From Sipunculus nudus (Eukaryota > Annelida > Sipuncula > Golfingiida > Sipunculidae): a stretch of DNA of 64,000 nucleotides. The position numbers and the translations under genes are program-made. Of the stretch, positions 1 to 62,699 are shown piece after piece (the first letter of the stretch is position 1; every line of letters begins with the position of its first letter). Where the stretch lies: contig CM049321.1 of the NCBI GenBank assembly GCA_026874595.1, positions 5,572,979-5,636,978 on the forward strand, given 5' to 3'. The notes beneath the pieces are model-generated. The model did no database searches, was not told the origin of the DNA, and saw only the letters and a program-made list of their open reading frames with translations.

Positions 1-1
1 T

Positions 2-354
2 TGTTATGTGGGGAAAAATGCTGGAGTGGACATGCCGGCATTAGCGGCAGAATATGTTTATGTCGAGTTTCCACAAGACACTCCTAGTAAAAGCTGGATG
101 CTCTGTTGATGTTTTACAAGTTTATAGTATTTAAATATCAAGACACAGGTAAAGTCCCGTCAATACAAACATATATAAATTTTGTTGCAGATAAAGAAAA
201 AATAGAACGAAATGAAGCTGAAAAAAAAATTAAGTCTTTATCAGCATATGGAAAAATGGGGCAAAATAACTGGTATATTTTAGAACATCTCGCTCGATAT
301 GATAATGAATATTATAATTGTTTGTATATCAAATGTTGTATTGTAAATTTATGA
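2..354 (+). CDS. Possible 3' end of a convergent gene (two terminal exons)
   Basis: A frame open from the window edge reads AAEYVYVEFPQDTP up to a candidate donor CCTA|GTAAAA at 87. An acceptor TTTTGTTGCAG ends at 190, and the phases match (A|AT). The second part has KEKIERNEAEKKIKSLSAYG and ends with a stop at 352-354. The intron would be about 104 bp. An AATAAA follows at 413-418. I do not recognise the protein. It could also be a transposon end. The upstream part lies outside the window. Confidence 0.35.
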
Positions 355-412
355 AACATTTTGTGTTATGTTTTTTTCATCTGTGGGGGAGTCGATGATG
401 AAATATATGCAA

Positions 413-418
413 AATAAA
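413..418 (+). terminator. Candidate poly(A) signal of the left-edge gene
   Basis: AATAAA about 60 nt after the stop of the possible plus-strand terminal exon. If both genes are real they converge tail to tail with about 0.9 kb between them. Confidence 0.35.
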
Positions 419-620
419 ATGAAAGGAAAACAACAGCTTCACTCTGAGACTACACCTTGAGAGACAAAGAAAAAAGTGTTGCATAATGAAGGGGGGACGT
501 TTACCTGAAAATTTGTAGAGAGACCATCATCACAAGCTAATTTAATCAAAATTAAGGTACCAAACTTCTGTTTAAATCATCAGTTTCAGCACCGTTATGT
601 ACTTTCAGATGTAAGGTCCG

Positions 621-682
<62 letters not shown>

Positions 683-1350
683 CAATGTATCGAAGAGTCG
701 ATGCAATGAATTGAAAGTCCTCGATTAAATTGTTATTAATCCGAATCTACTTTTAGATTAAAAAAAGGCTTTTTTAGATGTAGGCCATTCTCTAGATTTA
801 AAAGAATTGTGTAGTTATTTAGAACTGATACAGTGTATTGTTGAAAGACTGCAGATCCTAACAAGAATTACAATTGTCAACACAACGGTGCAAAAAGTAA
901 GAAAAGATCAAGTCAGTGTAATGTACATGTTAGTCTTCATGTTAGTATGTGTATATGCACATGTTACGTACATGTAAGCATTTACCGAGATGGTAATTTT
1001 ACGTCTTGTGTCGTTTTTATATTTTATTTTTATTTTGTGTATTTCACTCTCCTGTAAAACGAATATATGAAAGGAAGTACATATTCTCAAAATAAATAAA
1101 TTGATACCTGGGGATATTTAAAATTGATTTAATTAATATGAATGGATTAAGAATTCCATTCAAACTTCAACAACTTGGCCTTTGTCTGATTTGACTCTGT
1201 AATATGTCCTCTATATTACTGTGGGGGGAGACTAGTTTAGGCCATTTGCCAAATTTCCCTTTATCGTACACAATTCCGCATTCAGAGGCATGACAACACA
1301 GGAACACATACAATCATTCAACTTTTGCTCTATATTAATATAAGATAACA
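419..1350. other. Intergenic spacer between convergent gene ends
   Basis: No exon-like frame found. It holds a compound microsatellite, (TA)n followed by (TG)n, at about 621-681, and otherwise unique AT-rich DNA. Confidence 0.6.
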
Positions 1351-1377
1351 AACTACCAAACGTTTAATCAAATATTC

Positions 1378-1383
1378 TTTATT
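1378..1383 (-). terminator. Poly(A) signal of the main gene
   Basis: AATAAA on the minus strand (TTTATT on plus), about 120 nt past the TAG. Cleavage would be expected around 1350-1365, giving a 3' UTR of roughly 150 nt. Confidence 0.75.
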
Positions 1384-1503
1384 TCACAATCCCGTCAAGA
1401 AAAAGCAACCGTTCCGCAGGTACCCCTTTAAGATTAACTATTAATCAACCCATGTTTATACGTGTGAGCCCCTATTTTTCCCTACATTGCGAGAAAAAAA
1501 TAA

Positions 1504-50724
<49,221 letters not shown>

Positions 50725-51181
50725 GATGAACCCTGCAAAAATCAATATTAAAGGTGTAGAAAGATTTCAATTACATTTTTATAATATCACGCTATTGACT
50801 CATTTTGGACGAAAATTAATGTTTCCTGTGTTAATGTTTTGCGCTCTTGATCGACCCCGTTGCAAGCTTATTTCCAATTGTACAAGAAAACGGATTTTGA
50901 AACAAATATATTGGTAGATACCATTATATTGGTCTGAAGAAGGAAACACTATAATAAATTTATATTTAAACATACTTTGAATGGGAATAGGTCTCTTTTT
51001 ATCAGTAGTTTGAGCCTACAGGCATGCCTCCGCTGAGAGCTTGATCAATCGTTTCTGTGTTCTACCTTTGTCACTCTTCACTATAACGTAGCGCACGCAA
51101 GCTTAGATTAAATAAAACCGCAAATACCATAGAATCTTTGGTCTTAGTCCATGCAAAGATACTGCCTGATCTAAGATCTCC

Positions 51182-51185
<4 letters not shown>

Positions 51186-51235
<50 letters not shown>
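51186..51235. repeat. (TA)n microsatellite
   Basis: A perfect TA run of about 50 bp, followed by CCCCAACCCCCC. Confidence 0.95.
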
Positions 51236-51237
<2 letters not shown>

Positions 51238-52369
51238 CCAACCCCCCAGTGGAGACACCCCTGGTACTACATTTTAGTCAACAAAATATTTTATTCGACA
51301 TAAAAGTAATGTATCCGTAAACATATATCATATATTCTGTTGTTAAGGATTTAGATCCGCTGACACAACAGCCACCTGTGACACATGGAGAAATATGCAT
51401 ACATATTACATAATATTAAGGTTTATTGTTATACATTTATAAAATCTGAGATTTTATGATATACTGAGGAAAACTGGTGAGAACTGGGAAGATTATTCAC
51501 TTGAGTAACTGAAATAATAGTTTGTTTTCTCTTTTTAGTTTTTTTTTGTTTAAATTAATTTTTTGTTAAAGGTGTAACAGTTTATCTTACGGCAACTGTC
51601 TTTTTATGTTATTATGAAATGATTTGTGTAGCAAATCAATCTTTGAAGACTAAGAGTAGAGATTTTGTCAATAATGATTTGGTCGGTTTCATTTATGACT
51701 TTTGGTGTTATGTTACTGAGAGAGTTGTCCGCCATCTTAGTTTTGCTTTATTTGTAACAAGGGTATCTTTATGTCTTGTGTTATGTTCGTGTGTCATTGT
51801 CATTGTTGAAATATTAAATGTTTGTAAAAATTGTGGTAGTGCAGTATTTAAAATAAAATTTTATTATATGTATTAATAAATGGGCGAAAATCCATAATGA
51901 TCTCGGGTATCTCATTTTATTTGGACACAATTTAATTATGGTACACGTGTAATCCCTCTAATAATCCAGAAATTGTACACCAAGACATGTTGATGTTAAA
52001 ACGTGCTTACATCATGGCGGCTGTGAGAAATATGGCCCGAGTCCTCTTTAACCAAAACACTAAGTAACTCAAGTATAAAGACGCCTCCTGTCGCCAATAT
52101 GTTGCAGTAATGTTCTGTGTAACATACTTGTTCTATGCTACACAAGTTTTAACACCATAATCCACAAAATAACGTTTTATTATGTTCGCTGATTTCTTCT
52201 TGCAGGTATTTAACATACCTGACATGTTTATATATCCCTTTAAACGCATAAAAGAAACTAAGCAAGTAGGTTTTCTATCTTAATATTTACAAAGCTCTAT
52301 GTTGTGTGTTTGTCTAAATGTTTTTGTGGCCAAATCAAAACACGCTCCTGTTCAGCATTATCAGAACAT

Positions 52370-52790
52370 CAAACCAGCACATCAAATGTGACCTCTGACC
52401 TAATTAAATATGCGTGAAATTTGCTGAGAAGTAAATCCAGGTAAGAAACTGTATTGATTAATATTCATAATGAGTTTCATGAAAATCAATAGGGTTTTTT
52501 TGGTAAGTCATCACGGCGCCATCAGAGTAAAGTGACCTCTGACCTTATTAAACATGCATGGATGTTTGGATAAAATTGAACTTAGGCATGGCATTATATT
52601 GATTAATATTTCTGTTGAGTTTGATCATAATCCATCATATTTCTGGTAAGTTATTGCGGCGAAAACACAAACTAGCCCGGTGAACGCTGACCTGATTAAA
52701 TATGCAATGATTTTGCCCATAATGGAACTGGGGCGAGATAATCTATTGTTAAATTTATGGTGAGTTTCGTTAAATCCATTAAAGCCCGGG
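52370..52790. repeat. Three-copy tandem repeat of about 150 bp
   Basis: GTGACCTCTGACC(T)TATTAAA(T/C)ATGC recurs at about 52389, 52540 and (as GAACGCTGACCTGATTAAAT) 52683. Each is followed by ATTGATTAATATT and GAGTTTC(A/G)T phrases. Confidence 0.7.
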
Positions 52791-53019
52791 TGTATAAAAA
52801 AAGAGTGGAGAGCAATTGTATTAAGTGTATGACAAAAGCGTACGCAAAAAAAAAATACATATGTCTTACATGTGTTCTTTGTAACTGAAGCGTCTTAAAT
52901 CGTGAGAGGTTTGCAGTGAGATTTAAACACACCTCGCATTTTTGTTATAAATATATATATTTTTATATTACATAGATTGTACAACTATTATAATATATAA
53001 TACATGGTTCTCTCTATGG

Positions 53020-54544
53020 TTGGAATGGTATCCTGTAAGTGTCAAGATCACCGAAGAACCTGATGGAGAGCATCAGCACTTTGACTTACACCAAGAGCAC
53101 ACTCCCAAAGCCACGTTCGGGATGGAATGCGGGTCTCAAGCAAAAAGCGCTGAGTGTTTTACCTCTCCACAGTCCAAACGAAATAAAGCGAGCCTTCACT
53201 AACGTTGTGCAGATCCTCAAGCAATCGGTAATGTGCTTAGGTGAAAGGAAACACAGAAAGACAACATATTTTGTTTTTAATTTCAGGGAAAATTTTTTTC
53301 TGTAATTGATTGAATTTTGACAATGACATACTTCGATTTCTTGCCAGATCTGCAATAACTCAGTCGTGGTTAAACATGGGTAGAGATTAAGCATTTTTTA
53401 AATGTACGGACAAAATCTAATAACCACTGCTGGTGTATTTCCTAAGAAGGCATCCGCTCTTCATGCAGACCTACATGGTTAAAGATAAATTGTTGGACAG
53501 TGTATCAAAGCGGAATATGGCAAAGCTAATTTATGCATGAAACTAATCAGTTTAAAGACGGTTCGAGCGAGAAACAATTAACTTTTCAAAGGTGCAATGA
53601 TTTACTGTTGTTTTTTTATGGGGTAACTTTGAACAAGATTATTGTTATTTACGGTAACTCCCGCACTTGCTTATCAGCGCCATCTAGTATTCAAACTTTG
53701 AACGATTTAGAAGTTTAAGATATCTATCGGTTCGATTAAATGTTAACTTCAATCATATTTCAATGCAACGTAGTGAAGTTTTATCTATTCCTTTTAGTGA
53801 TCCACTCAAATGTATAATAATGAACAAAGGAATTAGACAGTTTTAATGCCTTACTCAAACGTTATGTGTTTCACTTAATGAATACAAGATGGCACTGATA
53901 AGCAAAAGTGGGAGTTACCGTGAATAACAATAACCTTGTTCAAAGGTACCCCATTAAGACACAACACTCGTTCTGCCAACTTCGATGAAGATGGTTTAAA
54001 AACAAATAAACAGACCATTATCAGAACAACACATGCTGGAAAGTACAGACAGGCTGAGAAGTAAATGAAGATACAGAAAATGGGGGTACACATGAGTCAA
54101 TATACACAACTCGTTTTACTTCATAGAAAGTGCTAAAAACCACCGTGAAACCCATTATCAGAACCAAAAAGTTTTGGAAAGTATACAGACAGGCTGAGAG
54201 GCAGATGACGGTACATACAAAAGGGGTACACGTGTTCAATAACATAAACTCGTTCTACTTCATAGAAAGTGCTAAAAAATACCGTGAAACCCATTATCAG
54301 AACCAAAAAGTTTTGGAAAGTATACAGACAGGCTGAGAGGCAGATGACGGTACATACAAAAGGGGTACACGTGTTCAATAACATAAACTCGTTCTACTTC
54401 ATGGAAAGTGCTATAAAAAAACAATGCCCTCCAATATCTGAAAAACAACTTTGGGAAATTATACAGACAGGCGGAGAGACAGAAGAACACAAAGACAGAG
54501 TGAAGGACATTGGTGAATACGTAGTCGTTGTCATGCTTGGTTGA
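53020..54544 (+). repeat. Duplicated segment, copy 1, with a 139-bp tandem array
   Basis: Blocks such as GACTTACACCAAG, GTGAAAGGAAACACAGAAA and GTGCAATGATTTACT recur in the same order at 62.70-63.26 kb. From about 54.0 kb, tandem units of about 139 bp carry CTCGTTCTACTTCATAGAAA and ATTATCAGAACCAAAAAGTT. Two adjacent units are almost identical. Confidence 0.75.
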
Positions 54545-55414
54545 CGGTGGTCATAAAAAGCACTTTGCTGTTCTTGGAGGCCATTATCATCATAAAAAGG
54601 TGTGAGACGTACAGCCAGAAAGACAGACAGACAGCTAGACAGACAAAGAACCAGACAGAGGTGAACCAGTCGAAGTCGGTGTCATTCTTTGTTGAAGATG
54701 GTCATAACAATTCACCATGTAGGCAATTATCAGAACAACACCATATGATCACCTAACAAAGGAGTGCGCTTTTCAGGGTTCCTCTATTGTACTAACCAGC
54801 CATGGGGACAAGTAAACACCCAGGGCCAGCAGGTGCGGTAGTTACCGGGCCTGGTTAATAAAGGGATATAATAAGAAGAACCATGGGCTTCCGACATTTC
54901 ACGTTGTCCGAAACTGCAGAGTTCTTAAGATGCACATGCTAAGTAAAGAAAACATTAAAAATGGAGGGAGTAACCTCAAACAAAATAATTCTAAATACAA
55001 AGCTAAATTACCACCAAGCTGTTTCATTGTAAGGGTGACAGTCTATGATGCAGATCCCTGGCCCTTGAAATTACAACTAAAAGCCGTTCGGGCCTCGAAG
55101 ACCGCCAAACACTGTGACTTCAGGAATATTCCGTAAACAATGTTCTATGGTTGGTCGTTAACAATGCTATCAAATATCACACGTTTCCGTCCTTTAGTAG
55201 TTCCTACGTTGATGAATAAAAATGATATATTAAATAAAGAACGTGTAATTTCCCAATCAGTATACCTGGTCGTTCACAGGCGTGGAAACAGGGAACGCGA
55301 TAATAGTTCATCAACATATGTGCAAATATGTTTGTATATACTATGTTAAGTGTAGTATATACCCTCAAATACGCACACATAGAAACAAGCACAAGACGTT
55401 GATGATTTTACCGG

Positions 55415-55650
55415 TCTTATTGGTCAAGTGGTTGACGCTTCGAGCTATTGAGCTAATACTGGTGGCGGTTTGAACTTTTGCCGACAGCGATATCTTGATA
55501 CATGATTTCTTACATTTGCTTTGACCCGAGTTTGATCTAGTCCGAAGAGAAGGGGTCATGGTCGCAACAAATGGTTTTTCCCTAAAGGAAAGGGTTTTTT
55601 TGGCTTCGAAAAGGATCTCAGGATTCGCCAAAGTTAGATAAACCCTATCG
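55415..55650 (+). mobile_element. tRNA-derived SINE-like element
   Basis: TTGGTCAAGTGGTTGACGC (A-box-like) and GGCGGTTTGAACTTTTGCC (B-box-like) are in tRNA spacing, followed by about 150 bp of body. Not a functional tRNA. Confidence 0.6.
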
Positions 55651-57424
55651 GGTCCGTCCATTTAAATTTTTGTTCAGTTAGTGTGTCAGGCAGGTACAGC
55701 CTCCGGCTGACACTTGAAGCGGGCTAGTGTGTTTGAGTGGGCGTTGAATGGCCCAGGGAAGCATGTTAGCAGGGGAGCGTTACGTTTCGCATTACCTCAC
55801 TCACGAAAGCATACAGGATACGAGACATAACAGTTATATTAGAAATCAGATTAAGATGGCTCCTCTTTGTTAGACACTCCCGCCATGCTTCATTGATACG
55901 GAATGGTCAAACGTCCCATTTATAGATTTGTTAAAGGGACCCAATCACCTATTATGCATGTTGAAATAACACGAAAAAATAGTTTCTTCCCTTTCAGATA
56001 CATTGTACCTGCCTAAATAATGCCCTGAAAGTTTCTTTACTTCTGTAAATGAGTGAAAAAAAAAACGGTGGAACGGGTGCGAACACAGATTGAGACATAA
56101 ACACGGCGCATGGAGCCGTGTGCGTCCCGGAGCCACAACGTGTGTGAATCAGGAGATGCCCTGACTTACTTTAAAAAAAATGTAATACTTGTTCCGCTGG
56201 CTAAAACACCGCCTGATGCGGTTCACAATCAAATTTCCGGTGACGCGGTCTTGTTAAGGTAAACAGACACACGTGGACTGTGTTTACCAACACGCAGAGC
56301 CATAACAGGGTGTTAAACAGCCGTATGCGAGATACTGAGCTCTGATGGTTTTGCTGGTGAACGTTTGTATGAAACAAAAATGACCTACTAGCGTGAAAGG
56401 ATGGGTATAATTTTGCTGCTGATTATGTCCCTTTAATAGGGAGATTAACCGATCAGGCTCCGATTATCTGATATCTGACCAATGATGGTCACGCGCTGGA
56501 CCATGGAATATTATTAAATTTCGGTGGTTGGTAGTTAAATGTTGGACTTTCAGTTGGATAGTCTGAAATGGTCAACATATCGATACAGGGACATCTGACT
56601 ATACCGATATGATAAATGACGAAGTATCAGTGCATCGGCGAATCGTTACCGTCCTTACGAATATATACCAGAATTCATCCCGCATCTTCTATCTTCTCGA
56701 AGATGCTTATCGATATAAAGACCATATTATCACAGTTTGAGGGCATACGGCTACATTTATATAAAGGTTAGCAGAACAGTCAATGGGCATTACAGTGGTG
56801 GATCCAGGAACTAGAAAGGGGAAAGTTCAACCCGGGAAGATTTAAGTAAACCTGAAAGAATATCCTCTGGTCCGGAAAAGCGGGGACCCCGAAAAGAAAG
56901 ATTGTTGTGCCTCCCCCCCCCCCCCCCTTCCTCTAGGTCAGTCACTGACTATATGTCTGCAAGATTAAATAACGCTATTGAGTCCATCCCTTTATTTTAA
57001 TCCGCAACGAATTTTACAAGATCTATCATAACCTACGTTCCTAACATCCGCACCTACAGCATACACAGGCGACTACATAATCTCCTTAGCGCAGGAAAAA
57101 AAAAACAGACCGCTCAAATACTAGAGACCTAGGCACTTATAAATCCACTCTCTACCCTATAACGGAATATACAGAAAGAGAGCCTAGCTTTCTTCCACTT
57201 GCTAAGTTGTCTCTTAGTCGTCCTGTCTACGTAATGAATTTTTACCAGTCATAGCGAGGGTAGGCTTATTGGGGTTGACGGGTTTATTCATTGATTAAAC
57301 TCTGACTTAAATTCAGATTTTGTTTGAAAAGAAAAGAGAATTAATTCTTATTCTTAAAATGGATTAAAAAACTGTTATTATTAAAAAAATTATATTAATT
57401 TTACGTGGATTGTACGAATAGTTA

Positions 57425-57625
57425 TACTAATTAAAACTGGGACTCTGCGAGTCTCGCATGGTTGCGTTGGGAGTCGGTAGAGGTGGAGAATAGCAGAGAA
57501 CCCTGGGAAACGAACCGGCGTTGACCGGACGGGCGACTGCAATGTACCACAGTCTTCTAGGTTTGGTGGGCATTGAACCCGGGTCGCTAGCGGAAAGAGC
57601 CGAGCTTTTAACCACTCGATTGTGG
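57425..57625 (-). mobile_element. tRNA-derived SINE fragment
   Basis: The minus strand has CGAGTGGTTAAAAGCTCGG (A-box-like) and CGACCCGGGTTCAATGCCC (B box), then about 120 bp of body. Confidence 0.6.
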
Positions 57626-58495
57626 ATAATGAATAATATAAATGAAATCAGTGGTTGCATTCTTTAATCCTTTAATTGATCAAGTGTGCACTATGAATAT
57701 TACCCTTTACATAATATACACTTTTTCAATATTCATCAACTGTTAGGAATGGGATCAAATTTGTTTATGCAGCTGTGAACGCCCAAGCGCTTGTGACCAC
57801 TACAATCATTGCTTATTTTTTAATTAACATACCAAGAGACCTACTGACAGCCAGAAAACTATCAGTTGAAATGAATATGTTATATGTATATAACTGTTGC
57901 ATTGAAAAAATGTACCTCATTGTACTGCTCGTGACAAGGATCTTTAATTAACGCCATAAAGTATCACAGGTACTGATAATGAAAATGCATGGTAGGTCAA
58001 GGTCAGAGGTCACGAAAAGAAATGGACCTTGTGCGTCTTCCTGGCCAGTGTTTGACCTTGGTAGGATTCACTGACATAGAACCGACAGCAGACAAAGTAT
58101 TGCTAAACCATACAGAACTCTGCGGTGAGCGATTACCCCGGCAAAATCAAATATGTGTCATGAAATATACCTATCGTAAAAAATAGTTCAATCCACAACA
58201 GGCTTTATCCGACACTCGCAACAGCCGCTGCGTCTAAGGAACAGGGGCACAGCAAGGACACAGGCTTATATATTAAAGTTAAAATGTTAATTTTAGACTG
58301 TTTGAGATTTAAATCCTACCAAAAAAATAGATTCTACCGAGAATCTGCCTTGAGCTTAAATATTCTTGTGACATCTTTATTCACTCAAACAAGAGAAACA
58401 GTTGCGAGAGCATAAAAGAAATTCGACAATGAGAGAATCAATTTAACATTGTAAACATTGTTTTATTATTACATTGATATCTCATGGAAAAAAAA

Positions 58496-58861
58496 ACGAG
58501 AAATAAAGGCCCCGCGGTAGATCCCTTCCCCTCTTTTACTTGTTGCAAATGAAAATGTAAAGTAATTAATCTAGATGTTAAAAAGACAATATTATTTTCC
58601 TGTGTACACTTTCCAAGTAGGTGTAAAGTGTCTCGGGACTTAAACGTCACTTTTTCATACTAAGTCCGCTGATGCATGACCGCTTACGGCGCTCACCTGG
58701 CTATACCTCTGGGTGAGTCTTGTAGATCGACAGGGAAAACTGTAAATAAGTATTCGGCTATTTCTCAAATGATAGTGCGGCGTTTAATGCAACAATTGCT
58801 CACATTGTGATGAAACCGGTAATCTTTGGAGCAGTATTTTAAAGAACAAACCTCATATGAG
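58496..58861 (-). repeat. 366-bp repeat, copy B (inverted)
   Basis: The reverse complement of copy A, with equal length and no difference that I could see. One border is a run of nine A/T pairs, the other the palindrome CTCATATGAG. It lies about 7.8 kb upstream of the start codon of the main gene. Confidence 0.85.
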
Positions 58862-59456
58862 TGACGGTGACATAACTAAAATTAATGTCTAGTGGTCCTT
58901 TTTTAAAAATTTGATTTACATATTTAATTTATTAAGTTTGCTAGTTTTTCCTATAATAATACGTAATCTCGTGTGCTGTATAAGAAACTTCAAGCAACGT
59001 TGTTTTCAGGAAATTAATGTACCATTGTCTATGTCTAAGAATTGTGTAATTGTGTTATATCGACGTTTTGGATGATGGTGATCCCATATCTTTGCATGTG
59101 TATTAACTATTGTTTCTATAGAATAGATGGTGTTGATTTCCTTACAATAATCATATTTACATGAACACTGGCAACTAACCACTGTAAGGTAATGCATTAT
59201 TGTCCTGAATATGAAGTTTACTAGTGACCAACAAAGTATTACAATGTATAGTGGTTGAATTCATGTGCCCCTCTGGCCAATGGGATAACACTGGCTCTCC
59301 TTTAATGCCAGTCAACAATAATTAATCATGACTTTAATCGTTTGAGGACATGTCGTTTTGTGGTTCTGTGCAACACAATCTACAATGGTGAGCGAGCAGG
59401 ATTGAGAGGCAAAACAACTGTTTATTGACTGTAAGTTCTGGACACTGAATTGTACA

Positions 59457-59545
59457 AGTTCGCCAAATAATGTAGAGGCTTAAAGTCAAAGTTCTGGACA
59501 CTAAATTGTACATTGAATTTAAGCCTCTACATTATTTGGCGAACT
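59457..59545. repeat. Long hairpin: 33-bp stem, 23-nt loop
   Basis: The arms 59457-59489 and 59513-59545 are inverted complements with a single mismatch. The outer 27 pairs are perfect (AGTTCGCCAAATAATGTAGA…). A phrase GTTCTGGACACT(G/A)AATTGTACA is also directly repeated at 59434 and 59491. Confidence 0.9.
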
Positions 59546-59874
59546 AGGAAAAATTGACATTTCGGGAATATAAACGTTACAGTAACCTACTTTGGTCTTA
59601 TACATTCGGTGTTATGAGTAAAGAGAAGCATGTCACACTATCACATGAACATTATGTTGTGGAAATAGAAAATACAGTGACCAAGAAATTTGTAAGAAGC
59701 GACTTTTGTATCGGATACTAAAAAGTCTCAGGCTTAAGGTCATGTTTTCATTGAGAGAAAATGCCAAGTTAAATTATGTCTTTTGATGACACGTGTACCT
59801 GTTCAGTAATATACTTTTAATTCCGACATCCGACTTACGACATACAGGTTTTCATTGGAATGCGTTCTCCTGCT

Positions 59875-59876
<2 letters not shown>

Positions 59877-59924
<48 letters not shown>
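59877..59924. repeat. (TA)n microsatellite
   Basis: A perfect TA run of about 48 bp. Confidence 0.95.
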
Positions 59925-59926
<2 letters not shown>

Positions 59927-60559
59927 CTATGGTATAGTGACACCACCGTCAATTAAAATATAGATATATATTAAATTAAAATCAAACAGAAGTTCTCTTT
60001 CACAAGTTAACTTACATATAGGGATATGTAATTGGTAGTAGCATTACATTTCAGTTTTTCGATATACACAATATACACTTTTTAAATTTACTGACGGCAT
60101 CATATTAATTTAAATGCTGTTTTAAGTATTCTTTAGAGCAATAAGGAATGCATATTAACATTCAATGACAAAAAAATTAATAATAAACCTTCAAAGCTCC
60201 TTTGTATAACGAGATATTTTGCTCGCATATGACATAAACGTTTAAATGAGGTCGCCAATTTGAAATGCGATAGGGCTGTCTGAAAATCGATAGAGAAATG
60301 GAACCAGCCCTACACCCTTCCGCTTGAGGTCTTTTCTACTTGAAACGAACATCTTCTGTTTGGGCACTTTAGTACGGCCGGGACTATGCTTTTCTTAACT
60401 GTCTAAACTTAAAAATCAATACTTGTTACATTTCAACACCTTCTGTATACATTTCACATGCGCATACTTACAAAACATTACTTATTCCGCAAAGTCCTTA
60501 CCACAGAAACACCCATGTTGATATAATTTGCGATGAAACTATTCTTATCAAACATACTT

Positions 60560-61805
60560 TCAGGGACTGCTTTGCTAGCATGCAAATTTTCAATTATTCT
60601 GGGGGTGCTAATAAGCCCCATAACTCAAAGAATTTGGGTAAAGAGACCCGATTTCAGGTTTTCAAGGATATTTTTCAAGGACCTCCCTGGATGTCAAGTG
60701 AGAAGATTCTTGGACCAGCGGTTACGAATTGTGCCAACTTAACGGAAGATCGCATATTTAAAGGTCTCAAAAAAAAAATAAAAAATAATGTGTTAAAATT
60801 TTTTAAAAATCCAGGTGGCACCACTAGTCTGCAGGCACTGACGAAACACTCCTTGATTAATATGCATGCACAGAATCATGGGATCAATGCACAGTTGTTT
60901 AGATACTAGACATTTTGTATCAAACTTTTAATTATTCTGGGAGTTCTGAACCCCATAGATCAGAGAATATGGCTGTCTGAAGAGAACTTTAGAAAACTCT
61001 CAGGATGTCAAGTTAGAAGATTCTTTGGTATCAAATTTTCAATAATTCTGGGGGGTATTTATAAGCTCCATCGCTCAAACAAAATGGGAAACTAAAACCT
61101 TGTATCAGGTTTTCAAGGAGATTTTTCATCGACTTCCCCGGATGTTAAGTTAATAGATTCTGGGTCAAGTGATTATTATTTGTGCCCTGTTACAGGCTGA
61201 CTGCTTCTTTAAAGGTCTCACAAATAGAGAAAAATAATTGATTAAAAATCTAAAAAAAATTCAGGTGGCGCCACCAGTCTGCAGGAACTGATGAAACACA
61301 CCATCATGTAAATGCATGCAAAGAATCATGGTGATCAATGCATTGGTTGTTCAGATAATGGAGCTTTTTTAGTCAAATTTTTAGTTATTCTGGGGGGGGG
61401 GATACTTTTGAACCCTTCAGCTCGGGAGGATATGAGTAATAGATACCTAATTTCAGGTCTCCATCGATATTTCTATGGACCTCCCGGGGTGTCAAGTAAG
61501 AACATTCCAGGTCCAATGGTTACAAATTGTTTCCTGTAACACTCCATAATCAATATCGATGCAAAGAATCATAGTGATCAATGCATTAGTTGTTCGATAC
61601 TTGAGCTTTTGTATCAAATTTTTCATTATTCTGGGGGTACTTGGGAGCCCCATAGCTCAAAGAATATGGGTAACAGAGACCTAATTTCAGGTTTTCAAGG
61701 AGATTTTTCATGGAGTTCTCTGGATGTCATGTTAGAAGATTCCAGGTCCAGCCGTTACGATTTGTGCCCTGTTAAAGGACGGACAGACGGACAGACGGAC
61801 TAAGA
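60560..61805 (+). repeat. Tandem dispersed-repeat cluster (ATTATTCTGGGGG units)
   Basis: ATTATTCTGGGGG-type phrases recur at about 60593, 60935, 61037, 61382 and 61622. They are followed by CCCCATA(A/G)CTCA, CAGGTTTTCAAGGA, GGATGTCAAGT and AGGTGGC(A/G)CCAC, ending in GGACGGACAGACGGAC. Related to the 21.6-kb family. Confidence 0.7.
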
Positions 61806-62699
61806 GTGATCGCTATAGCTTAGATGAATCAATCAGCTAAAATATATAAGAAATTTTTGCAACATTGCGTAACTCCCTTGTTAACTTAAAATTGATTTTT
61901 GGTCATAGTCCAACTTACTTTTCAACATTTTTGACATCGAAAAATGTTCAAAGGCATTCTCTTCATCTTATAGTTCCTTTTATCGCTCATTTCGGGCAGT
62001 ATTAACGTTTTGTGCTGGATCTTCAATAGGTTGATATAAAAAACTAACTTATGGTCACAGTTAATATCACAGGCAATAAATGTGCACAAAGTATTCAAGA
62101 GCAAACGCAATATAGCCGGTTATCTTATATCGCTCTGTTGTTGAGAGGAATGTCAGAGGCCTCCCGTGATCCTTGAAACTTTGCACACCAATAATTGTAG
62201 CAGCGTAGCCGGGATTATCCGGAAGGGGGTGGGATCGGATGGTGCCGCATACGGCTCCTTCTTATAATTAGAACTTTTACGACTCACTCAAAAGGTTCAC
62301 TTATCAATCATTTAAGAAATAATGTCCTCAGGACAGATCGCTTCCTGTGGATATATAAATACCTGCAGATGAAAGTATATATCGTAAAGAAACTTGATGT
62401 AAACATAACTTATATTTTAATTTTTTTTAATTATTCTTATACCTTAATTTTCTTAGCAGGTATCTTTTGTCGATATCAGTAAAGGTCGGGCGCTGTTTTT
62501 GTCGTTTCCACATACTTAAGCACGCTGTTATTTGTCGACTTCAATTATTCTTCAGGCGGCTGTATTTTGTCGATTTCAGTAATGCCATAGACGCACTGTT
62601 TAGCGAACACCTTAAAAGACCATTTTTTTCTCGTCCGAATTCATTTTTTTCTGCCGATTTCAGTTACGTTATAGGCGAGCTGTTTTTGACGATTTCAAT

